From Corticium candelabrum (Eukaryota > Porifera > Homoscleromorpha > Homosclerophorida > Plakinidae): a DNA stretch of 64,000 nt. Shown here one piece after another: positions 1-9,649 of this stretch. The number at the start of each line of letters is the position of its first letter. Position 1 is the first letter of the stretch. The DNA lies in NCBI RefSeq assembly GCF_963422355.1, contig NC_085102.1, positions 1,706,876 through 1,770,875 on the forward strand, read 5' to 3'. Position numbers and translations under genes: made by a program. The notes under the pieces are model-generated. The model was not told where the DNA came from. It searched no databases and saw only the letters and a list, made by a program, of their open reading frames with translations.

Positions 1-2
1 CC

Positions 3-1895
3 GCATTTGATGAAACGTGGATATTAACATTTAATCCAAAACTGCAGTGGCGAAAAGTCGACAGAGACAGCAATCAATCTCTTTCGCCTAGCGCGCGCTC
101 TACACACGCGGCTGTCATGATGCAGTCAAAAATGTATGTATTTGGTGGAATGAATGCTTCCATGAAATGTTTGAATGATCTGTGGGTATTTGACGTCGAA
201 ACAGAGCAATGGTCAGAGGTGAAAGCTGTCAATGAAGGACCCGATCTTTCAGACGTGTGGCCTTGTGCTTATTCAGCCGCCTCGACACCGGGTCAACTAC
301 TTTTGAGCGTAGCTTGCGACACTGGCTCAATTTTCGGAATAAGTCGTTGTAAAGACGTAGTAATGCAGACGTGGATGTTTATTATAAATCTTAGATCGTG
401 GTATCTAGTAGCAACATATCAACTAAACGAAAACTCAGCCAGGTCGCTTGACGGCATTCTATCAAAAAGTGTTTACTGGAAAGGATTTCTTATCATGTTT
501 GACTCAATCAAAGTAAATATCAAATACTTAGCAGTAAGATGTCCAGCAGGATTTACTTCAGTCAATATATCAGAAAAACCATGCAATTTTTGTAAGAAAG
601 GATATTACAGAGAGACGATGTTTTCTGATCCAAACTGTGTTCCGTGTCCAGACGGCCTAACGACTGCTAACGTCGGAGCTCGTAAAGTCTCAGAATGCAC
701 AGTGTGCGATGTCGACCGTTGCAGATATGGAAAGTGTGTACCGGACTTCAAGGAAGGAAGTCTGCGCCCGGCATGCAAATGTGACGTTGGTTTCACTGGT
801 TCTACATGCCAATATCCTACGTACTTTCTCATAGGAGCAGGAATCACTTTATTCGTTGCGGTTGCTTCTGCTGGCGTAACAGCATATTTGTTAGTGCTAC
901 ACAGAAAAAGACTAAGCGAACGTACTTTAAGAAAAACAGTAGACGTGTTAACAGATGTATGGCAAATAGATGAAGATGAAGTGACGTCGGGAGAACTACT
1001 TGGATATGGTGCATCTGGCAGCGTTTACAAAGCTTCTTACAGAAATCTAACACTAGCTGTAAAGAAGATGATGGGTGTCGGTCTTCCCAAGTCTATAGAA
1101 GACTTCGAAACGGAGATAATGTTTATGAGAACTGTAAGACACAAGAATATCGTTCTCTTCATTGGTGCAGGAAAGTCACAACCTGGAGACGTTCCATTTC
1201 TTGTCATGGAATATATGGAGCGAGGATCTCTAAGAAACGTACTATACGATTTATCGATTGATATCGACTATGAGCGTAAGATATCATTTGCCATGGATTC
1301 AGCAACAGGTATGCATTCTCTTCACTCGTTCGAACCGCCTCGAATACATCGAGATCTGAAAAGCGATAATCTTCTGGTAAGCAAAGACTGGATTGTTAAA
1401 GTGGCTGATTTCGGTTTAGGGAGGACCGTTAACAGTAACGTCAGAAAACCCGTGCGACAACAGATTAGACGCAGCAATCGCTCTGAACCACAAACTATTT
1501 CTCTACTTCCCAAACGAGAAGGTTTATCTTATGCAGGTGTTGGAACAGCGAGATGGCGAGCTCCAGAATTGATTCTTCGAGAGCCATACGATACCGCAGT
1601 AGATGTTTACAGGTATTATGACACAAACTAATTGACTTAATTATACGTGAATATTATCAGCAATTTGTATTTCAGTTATGGAATTGTTTTGTGGGAAATC
1701 TGGGCAAGACAGCTTCCCTTCGATCAATACAGATTCGATTACCAAGTTACCGATGCCGTGGTTGAAAATGAAAGACCGTCAATTCCTCAAGATTGTCCCC
1801 AGCCGCTAGCCGTGATCATGAAGAACTGCTGGACAACAAGACCATCAAACAGACCTTCGTTTGGCCAAGTTATTTCGCAACTTGAATCTCTATAG
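3..1895 (+). CDS. Locus A: kelch/EGF receptor-like TKL kinase, 3' part
   Basis: The gene begins left of the window; 609 codons are visible. Coding exons are 3..1612 and 1676..1895, joined over a 63-bp GT-AG intron; joining restores kinase subdomain IX (DVYSYGIVLWEIW). In order: last kelch blades (KMYVFGG, then LNDLWVFDVETEQW, 130-215), a GCC2/ephrin-receptor-like Cys-rich module (539-700), an EGF-like module ending GFTGSTCQ (to about 814), a TM helix (about 825-897), and a kinase. The kinase has the glycine loop GYGASGSVY (about 1003-1030), AVKK lysine (1061), HRDLKSDN (1348-1371), DFG (1407-1415) and GTARWRAPE (1542-1568). HRDLKS and GTxRWxAPE are TKL-type signatures, so Ser/Thr or dual specificity is expected. 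All catalytic residues are present. It is nearly identical to the 3' half of locus D. Whether the missing 5' part is intact cannot be seen. Confidence 0.85.
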
Positions 1896-4395
1896 AATCC
1901 ATCTATAGAAATCAATATTGTAGTTTAGAAGAAGCATTAGATAGTTGCTAAAAGACAATTATACTTACGGTATATAAAAGCTTCTTGTATTGTTAAGAAA
2001 TACAACTACTTTATTTGCTCCACTGCTCTTCCTTGAAATGTAAATTTTCTTAGTTTGTTCTTACCTTTCACTAAAGGAAATTTAATTCTTTTATTTATAC
2101 GTTCACGGACTCTCATAAAAATACAATGTTATTGTTAATAACTTACGCTTTACGTTGATAATTTTTCAAGGTTTTTGCCACCAAAGAGTTGTACAGACCC
2201 AGAAAAACGGTAAATTATGGTGCGTGCGATGCAATTTTAAAAATGTTGACGAAAAGATAGCGTATCTATATTTATGTACCACAGACTGCCTAAACTTAGT
2301 TTGTTCGTGCTCTTTTCAATGGCCTCACCGCTAAACGATCGCGTTCATTCGTTCTGCACCGATGTTATTATTAAGCTTTATACATGTCATAATGGGGCTA
2401 CGCTGTCTGAAAACTCCAAGCACAACACCTGGTTAGTATTAGTCAGCTTCTGTGTGAATCAATAGTTGATTCAAATTATAAAGACTGCTATACTGTATGT
2501 TGAATAAACTTTGATCATTAAACTTGATTAAATTTTTAGCTCATCTTGAGTATAGCTTTAGTTAAGTAATAGTCTGTCAACTGCACAATTTTGTGAAGCA
2601 ACAAGTTAATTTTTAATAATTAATATATTATGTATACATATATACATTTTCGGATAAGAAGGCGGTGAGAAAGTTTGACTTCAGGCAACCTATAGCTTTT
2701 GCGGCCCTTGTGGCTCAGGATATTACATAGGAATTAAATTAAACTGTTCCGGTCTAATGTGCTTTCAACGGGTGTGGCGTAGTATCCGTTAACATGTGAC
2801 AAAGCACTTGCGTTACATTATTAGATTCACTGATAAATTTATATATTTATTTTCAAATGTGTATCGAAATATCTATATATGCACTTACAATACAGTCACC
2901 AATAAACAATGTTATAAATTACTTATTTACTCGTCCATACCTTAGACAGAAAGTTGATTGTATTGTTCCTTCGGCGAAATCCATCCTATTGGAAACAGGC
3001 CCCGCCAACGACGGCACTGGGTGCTACATCCGTGAGGCTAAAACATTGGCCACCCTGTGTGTTACGAAGGATTGAATTAGAATTTGCTAATTAGTCGTCT
3101 TTTTAGGTCTTGGTTGGGGAATATGTTTTAGCGACACCGTCTGTATCAGTCAGTGCCTTTGGGTTCACTAAGACATTCTGCACCTGTAACACTCCAACTA
3201 GCCGCAGTTTGAACGTCACAGCCTTGTTGGGTCTGGATGCCAACTGACGGAAAGGAACCCCAAGAGGCGTGTACGCCAACTCGCTGGAAGAGAACTATCT
3301 AAATTTCCTCATACTAAACCCTGATTTCTTGTTTCTCTTCCTAGATCAGAAGAACGGAGGCTAAAGTTCCTTTCTGTTCAATTTTGTTGCGGTAGCTTCA
3401 CTTTCTGTGAGATGAGGATCAACTCTGCTGAAAGAAAACGAAAACTAAAGCATCCTATATATCTTCGTGACAGGGAGGTCATTTCCGGCGTAAAACCAGG
3501 GATATTTGCACGGTTAGCATTTCTGTTTAGTTTGTGTGTAGTTACTGGCAAGATATAACTGATCTACGCAAGCTCATTTGCTGCAGGCGGAGCTTAGCGT
3601 TCATGATGTATTGACCAGGCTCGTGTGTGATAAGGATTTCAGTCGGTGTTAGCAAATCCTTTTAACGCCTAAAATAAAGCCTTTTTTAAAAAGTTAAAAT
3701 GCCTTTCTTCGCTGAACAAACTCCTGTCTGCCATGTAGATACGTTGGACGTAGCTATCTATTTTTCATTTTTATATCTAACAATTAAATTTGAAATTAGT
3801 TGTAAGAATTTATTGTTCTACATAAATCTTTAGGACATTAGGCTTACGTATAGTCGTTCAAGTTTATATATCTGCACCCTATTTGGGTGAGAGAAAATAT
3901 ATTATTATAATTATGATAGATAAGAGTAAAAAAGCGATAATAATGCATGTGACAAGAGTGAGTTTGTGACTTGGTATTTCCACTTTGATTTCAATGATTA
4001 TGGATACTGCATCTATGATTAATTAACTAAAAATGAAATGGATGCAATCCCAACAAAACATTGCTCAGTTTGTGCTCAGTGCCGCTCGGATTCTATCAAC
4101 GGTACGGCGCCGCTAAAAGTCGCGGTTTGCGTTGACATGTTCACAATGCCCGCAGCGCCCTTGTTGATTCGCAGCACTGCGAGGTGTAACAGCCTACTTC
4201 GACTATACTGTTTTTAAGTTTACCAACTATCATTGTCATTATTAATTAATGAAGCAGTTTACATTATCCTACCTACTATATATGCACCGCCTCTGTCAGG
4301 CTCGAGGTCTTACCATCACCCAGATTATCCCTGTGTGACCTACACTTTTGTATGTGTACATTTTTCTTTCATTGGTATTAGAGTATTTCCCAGGA
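1896..4395. other. Cassette spacer between kinase A and U2 copy 1
   Basis: No convincing gene. The stretch aligns by eye along most of its length with 25543-28063 (after D) and 55893-58693 (after F), so it is the spacer of the duplicated kinase/U2 cassette. Recognisable shared blocks are the one at 3100-3460 (matching 26886-27230 and 57370-57700) and a GC-rich block at 4078-4215 (matching 27850-28000 and 58365-58530). A 69-codon frame beginning MDA.PTKH in the last block is open only in the second copy; the first is frameshifted against it and the third has an early stop, so I do not call it a gene. Confidence 0.6.
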
Positions 4396-4586
4396 GGGGA
4401 TGCACTGAGCCCAGAAGTATTGCAATACTGGGACAATGCGCGGGAAGGGTGCAGCAAGCTGCCATCCCTGTCCCAAGTTCCAAAGATTGAGTTAATCTTG
4501 GAGCCGAGCTATGCCCAGCGTCTCAGAGATTAAACTGAGAAGAACAGATACTACACTTGATCTTAGCCAAAAGGCCGAGAAGCGAT
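4396..4586 (-). ncRNA. U2: U2 spliceosomal snRNA, copy 1
   Basis: Read on the minus strand, the RNA starts AUCGCUUCUCGGCCUUUUGG, the universal U2 5' end that pairs with U6 and forms stem I. It contains the branch-site recognition sequence GUAGUA (plus-strand tactac at 4549-4554), stem-loop IIa (UCUCAG/CUGAGA), stem-loop IIb (GCUGGGC/GCUCGGC), a U-rich Sm-like site AAUCUUUGG after IIb, stem III (GCAGC/GCUGC) and the 3' stem-loop IV (CCCAG, loop UAUUGCAAUACUU, CUGGG). The length of about 191 nt matches animal U2 (human 188). The 3' end is set by stem IV and is good to a few bases. This copy keeps all structural elements and is the best candidate for an active gene. Confidence 0.95.
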
Positions 4587-4628
4587 AGCCAACCGTGGGT
4601 GGTGTGCGGATCTTATTGGTGTGTGATA

Positions 4629-4672
4629 AACTGACACTTGTTGGTGATGAGCTGATCGCTTTCGATCGATTT
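4629..4672 (-). promoter_or_regulatory. Conserved proximal block of U2 promoter (PSE candidate)
   Basis: This lies 43-86 bp upstream of the U2 5' end and is almost unchanged at all three U2 loci (33981-34023, 58927-58970). The plus strand reads AACTGACACTTG, then GGTGATGA, then GATCG.TTTCGATCGATTT. Its position fits the proximal sequence element of snRNA genes. The call rests on position and conservation, not on a known consensus. Confidence 0.5.
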
Positions 4673-4751
4673 AAATTGTTGGCCTTACAGCATCGGTTAT
4701 TTTTGCAGTGCCGTAGTGGACCAATAACATAGACAAGTATTGAAGAGACGT

Positions 4752-4790
4752 CGTTTGTAAAAGTACTGTCTTTACGTATGTGGGCGTGGC
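4752..4790 (-). promoter_or_regulatory. Conserved distal block upstream of U2 copy 1
   Basis: This block (CGTTTGTAAA, GTACTGTCTTTACGT, GGGCGTGGC on the plus strand) lies about 166-204 bp upstream of the U2 start and recurs at 34104-34140 and 59046-59085. The distance is typical of a distal sequence element, but conservation may simply reflect recent common ancestry of the cassettes. Confidence 0.35.
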
Positions 4791-5639
4791 TCGTCCAGTT
4801 GTGAGGTACGAATTCGTTTCGCGAACGTTGTGCAACGTCTCGACTGCATGCTTGCAAAAGTCGGGTCATTGTCGTTTCAAGTAAATGTTTGCCGTATGCG
4901 CTCAAAATGCAGAGCAAACCGGCAAAAAAGAGTATTGCGGCACACGTGGGCGTGTCTACTTGTGACGTTCTTAATCTCATTTGATCAATGTACGCGTATT
5001 TGATTCTCTGTACACATTCATCTCAAAGTGTAGTGCATATTCTTGGCTCGCAATCTGGTGAATATGTAGATAGGTATCGAACACAATTACTAGGCTGATT
5101 CAGCTCAAGTTCATTCACAAGTCAGTTATTACTACTGGTGTAATTGAATTTGCAACTCGATTTCCTTTATCATGCATATCTCAGCCATTTACCAAGTTTT
5201 GCAGGAAGAGACGCTACTATCCTAGGATACCAGAGATTTACCCAGCGCACGCTCTGGAGGATCCTAATTCTCAATATATAGTATTCTAAATTTAAAGTTA
5301 TTAAGTTTTGAATCAATCAGATGTTCAGCATACCATCAGATTAGAACTAGTTAAGTACTCTGCTGATCACATGTTTGCAATGGTCACCGACATGTAATTA
5401 ATAAAAGTGGATAACATCTTTGTTACTGTTTAGTGCAATGGTATGTTTAGAATGAATTAATCACCAATCTTCCATTAATCCTCGTTTTATATAAAAATAA
5501 AATAACTAATAAACTCTAAACTAATTTTTTGACAGTATTGGTGGCAATATCAGTATGTTAATGCTGTTGACTATAATTAAAATATTAATTGAAATTATGA
5601 TCATATCTAAAACATGTCAATAAAGATTGACTTAGTTTG

Positions 5640-5693
<54 letters not shown>

Positions 5694-6354
5694 CTCCACA
5701 AAACTGTCCTTAGAACATGAAAGTACCAGAAAGAATGAATTGATATTAACAATAATGCGTCTTCTCCTATTACTTTGTGCTGTTAAAGTTCTTGAGAAGG
5801 ACAGAAACACAAGGAGAAAACCTTAACTAAGCGAGCAAAAAGAAACTGTCATAGACGAAATCGAAAAGCAAATACAATGGAAAACAACCTTAATAAACTC
5901 TAGTGAAATCACAGTAGTTACAAAGACAACATATTCTACCTTGACATTCTGACTCGCGCGTGAAAGTCGACCTTGGTGTAGGAATGGCATAAATGCGCAG
6001 TCGACAATCATTCAATGAATGTAACCTCCGTCGACCGAGTGTCGCACATGCATGCACATCGCAATATCATCATTAAATATACTAAACTAATTAGGTAACT
6101 GAAATTATATGGTCAGCTTACTCTTGTTCCTCATCAACCATTTTGGAAGTTCTATTGTAACAGCGTTTGAGTAAGTTGACCCTCGTATATCAAGGACTTA
6201 TGCAAACAACATCACACTGGCGTCTATTGGAGCTTCTCGTTTTCTTCAACTTGTAGCTCGTTTTCACGATGGACTATTTTTCTCGAGGTAGTAACAATAT
6301 AGGCCCGTAGACCCTGTGGGTCCTACGCGTAGGGTCCACATCCGATTGCTGTTC
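4791..6354. other. Intergenic cassette DNA beyond U2 copy 1
   Basis: No gene seen. It aligns with 34141-35640 beyond U2 copy 2. Copy 1 carries about 110 bp (5582-5693) that are absent from the other copy, including the TA microsatellite. Confidence 0.55.
5642..5694. repeat. (TA)n microsatellite
   Basis: About 53 bp of nearly pure TA with one TG interruption. Long 'YIYIYI' reading frames on both strands arise from it and are not genes. Confidence 0.95.
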
Positions 6355-6606
6355 CAGGGGCGTAGCGTGGCATGGGCTAGACCATCATTTGTAGGCGTGG
6401 TCGTAAAAATTGTGGACAGTAAATATGTGTGAAGACCAAAGATGTATATAGTATATACACGACCAATTTTTTCAGGATAGGTCTGCCACTGATTCTACCG
6501 TATTAGTCAATTAAGCCAATAAAAGTAGGCGTGTTTATAAAGTGGGAATGTTTCGTAGCATCGTGAAGTTTAGCTCCCCATTTCTAGAGGTCACGCTGCG
6601 CCCCTG
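6355..6606. mobile_element. hAT-like MITE, copy 1
   Basis: A 252-bp element without coding capacity. It begins CAGGGGCGTAGCGTG and ends CACGCTGCGCCCCTG, terminal inverted repeats with one mismatch in 15. The flanks carry a direct repeat GCTGTTC immediately on both sides (6348-6354 and 6607-6613). CAGGGG ends and a 7-8 bp target duplication fit the hAT superfamily. Related copies lie at 13643-13911, 16737-16983 and 35641-35880; the last shares this insertion site. Confidence 0.75.
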
Positions 6607-9369
6607 GCTGTTCAATACCTTTTGAAAGCATACATCGACTTGTACGCTAATAGACTGAAATGTGCACACGTTAGGTTTATAATACTGCTGTGGACTGACA
6701 ATTGGCCAATAATTTGGAATGGAACGCACTCACTCAGCAATGTTAACTATAGTGTCAGATTTCGAGAATACAAAGTGCCAGTCAATGTTCAGCCTCCTTC
6801 CCACGCTCTTCATGCATGTTAATTTAATTAACAGATACCGTACGTATGCAACAGCTGTTTTGTAACCGAAGCTAGCATACGAGGATTTAGTACTCTAATT
6901 AGTGCTTCTTCACTTAACACCAGCGATAACAATAAGCGCATGCGCTGTTTTCCAATTTTTCGTCCGTCCCTTATTACGCCACGTAGTTACTGGTATAGGG
7001 TAGGTAGGGTTTCAACTCTCAAAATTAGTTCTTTTGCCAGTCGTCGATTTCTAGAAACTTACAGAGTAAGGTATACCTAATTAGATATGTTTTTAATTAC
7101 TTTTTAATGACGTCATTGCAATAGTAATAGGTAATAAAAACAACTTAGCTTAACATTTGGTTCTATAGTTATATTATTATGATACTTGTGAAACTTAATA
7201 TTAACTTAAACACGCTCAGTTGATTAAGTAATTAATATTGATATTCTAAATTTTACTAATTTTAAATTGGTGACTACGGTGCTTGTTATCTTAAACACAC
7301 TACAGTATCCTTAATTATGACATCGCGCCTCGTGTTAGTTAAGTAGAGCTCATCATTTTGCGCTGTTCTATATTGCAGTCTGCATGAACTTAGTTGTCAT
7401 TGCAGTGGCCGATCCAGAGTTTGGCTTAAGAGGAACACAAGCGACTAAAAGCCGGTATAACGTCGAGTGACTTGACATTCTGACTGATGTAAAACAGCTA
7501 CTACACGACATATGCATGTTACTTCCTTCTTATTTTAGGTTAAGACAAGTTATGTTTGGACAAAGAGTTTAGTAATGACATCATTTTATGTTTTAGTTAC
7601 GACAGTACTGTCATGCTTTCTTATGAACGTGAACTTGATTATACGATATTAGACATTGCTTATAGACATGTAATTAGGAGTAAAAGGAGCAGAAGTGATA
7701 CTCATTTGCTGTTTCTCCACAATCTGCTATCTAATGAGATTACAATAAAACATATGCACTGCAGTTTAGAGGGAGCAGTCCGGCAAAGGGCGCTGAGTTT
7801 ACTTATATCTGCTACGTCTTAGCTACAAATTGCTAGCTACATATTTATTTCGGACGGGGTCAGTCCACACTCTTACATTTACTATTTTTAAAGGCGGAGG
7901 ATAAACCTTGTCATTGTAAAAAGAAATAGTATACTGAACAAGAGCAATTGAGGGCGCTCCTGAAGAGGCGATCGTGCCCCCAATACCACCATCTAGAGCA
8001 GCTACCGTGGTGAATTGCAACAATGCTTTCAGTTAGAAAAACCACATCAATTTACCAATACTTAATTAAATCTTAGCAGAGCTATAACATTGACACGTGA
8101 CACGTAATTAGAACATTGTGAAAACAGCTATTTCTCCTAATTACTTTTTGTAATAGTGTCGAAATATGTCAACTACGAGACACCATAGTAAGATATTCAA
8201 CGATCAAGTTTCATAAAAATTTGTCACATTCGATATTGATATCTAGGTTGTACTCATACATATTGCTATTTAAACGGAAGATGAACAAACTTTTATTGCC
8301 TCTCATGTCTCATCGGCAACGAGATGTAGACAACAAATGCTTACTGTAAAATTTTAACAGATCTTTAGTATAAATTTTGCAAACGTCGCGCAATGTCTTG
8401 AGTTTGTGCTAAAGCTAGGGTCGAAATATGTGTTGCATGCATATAAGCTTTGCCGTCCGTGCAAAAGCATGGAAAGCAAGCCGACGTAAGAGCGAGGATA
8501 ACTGCAGTTGTGATGCCACGTCAAAGTAGGCGTTTCTATTATCATTGTAATCTTATTCGTGACATGTTCATACAAGTAAAGATTAATTATTTAGAAATTA
8601 AATGTCCGGCTTGATTCACTTTATCTAACATATCTGAGCGACGTGGCAAGACTTGCAGAAAAGATTAATATGCAATGAGACAACATTTCCTTGTGCAAAA
8701 ACACACGTCACGCGATAGTGCGTCAAAATATTACAAAGTGGGCAAGAGAAAGCCACAAAAGTCTCGGTTAAAATATTAAAACTAAATTTTGTCATTTTCC
8801 AAATTAAAGAAACAAGGCCGGATCAAATTCATGTAATCGTTGTTGCGTTCAAGAAGACTTTCGGCTTTAGATGACTACATGTGCGCTCTTAAATTGTAGG
8901 TTTCTTTCTTGTGTTCTAAAATCACATCTGTATTTGAAAGTTAACTCATCTATGACATTGTGATAATAGTCACATATCAGACCCTCTTGTGATCGTATCA
9001 AATGCGAGTGTCCAAGGTGAGAGTGCCTGTTAATTAAATGACAACTTTCTTCCTATCGATTGATATGCCAAGAATATACTGATTACCTATCAGGCGCAAA
9101 AGCGCAATGCACACTTGTTAAGATTACGTAACTGCTCTAAACACATCTAAGCTATAACATCTTTTGACAGCAGTGTTGACAATATCGTTAAAAAATTATT
9201 AATTAATAACAAAACAATTGTCGTAGTGAATAGGCCTAGACTAAGTAAATTAGTTGCTCTCATAATGATACATTGGTCTTCGATATTGCAGTATGACTTC
9301 TTTTGACATTGCATAGGAACAACGATTTTCAGTTGCAATTTCTTACTGAGCAATCAAGTTTTATAACGG
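6607..9369. other. Upstream region of gene B (duplicated at 16984-19748)
   Basis: No gene supported. Nearly every base recurs at 16984-19748 with scattered substitutions and small indels, and 6607-7245 recurs again at 35881-36512. A frame at 7556-7822 stays open in both copies but has no ATG at its start, no recognisable domain and amino-acid changes at the ordinary rate, so I treat it as chance. Confidence 0.6.
8220..8274 (+). promoter_or_regulatory. Relic promoter of the kelch-kinase family
   Basis: TTTGTCACATT (8220-8230) is followed 47 bp later (start to start) by TATTTAAA (8267-8274), in the context CATATTGCTAT also seen in the B promoter. This is the promoter architecture of genes B to E, with a decayed TATA box, but no kelch coding sequence follows. 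It probably marks a deleted family member. The same relic is at 18599-18653. Confidence 0.45.
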
Positions 9370-9427
9370 TTTGTCACATTTCGTATTAATATCAAAGATC
9401 ATGCAGCCATTCATATTGCTATATAAA
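9370..9427 (+). promoter_or_regulatory. Promoter of gene B
   Basis: TTTGTCACATT at 9370-9380 and a TATA box TATATAAA at 9420-9427, 50 bp apart start to start. The TATA box lies about 220 bp before the ATG. The same pair occurs before C (14266/14307), D (19749/19799) and E (42808/42767, minus). A start site near 9450 would be expected. Confidence 0.65.
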
Positions 9428-9649
9428 GGGAGTTTAAACAAACGTTTAGACATCAGCTTTACTTTCCAATCGTCCGAAAAACTCGTCCAAAGAGGTATAC
9501 CTTACGTGAAGTCTCAACAGAAATCTGTCAGACTGATACAGTGAAGACAAAGTATAGACATCTGGTTACGCACAAAGAAAAAGATTTGTCAAAATTTACT
9601 GATACATCTGACCGTGTCTAGAAACGAAATTCAAGAGTGTGCTTTTAGA

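Noticed and set aside
4492..4980. 162-codon minus-strand frame, with a related one at 58790-59167
   Set aside because: It runs through the U2 RNA and its promoter; the shared protein segments are the RNA gene itself.
5607..5826. Reading frames of YIYIYI type on both strands
   Set aside because: They arise from the TA microsatellite; the same holds at 26170-26476.
7556..7822. 88-codon frame conserved at 17935-18201
   Set aside because: Open only from a TTG, in recently duplicated DNA; conservation is explained by the duplication and no domain is visible.
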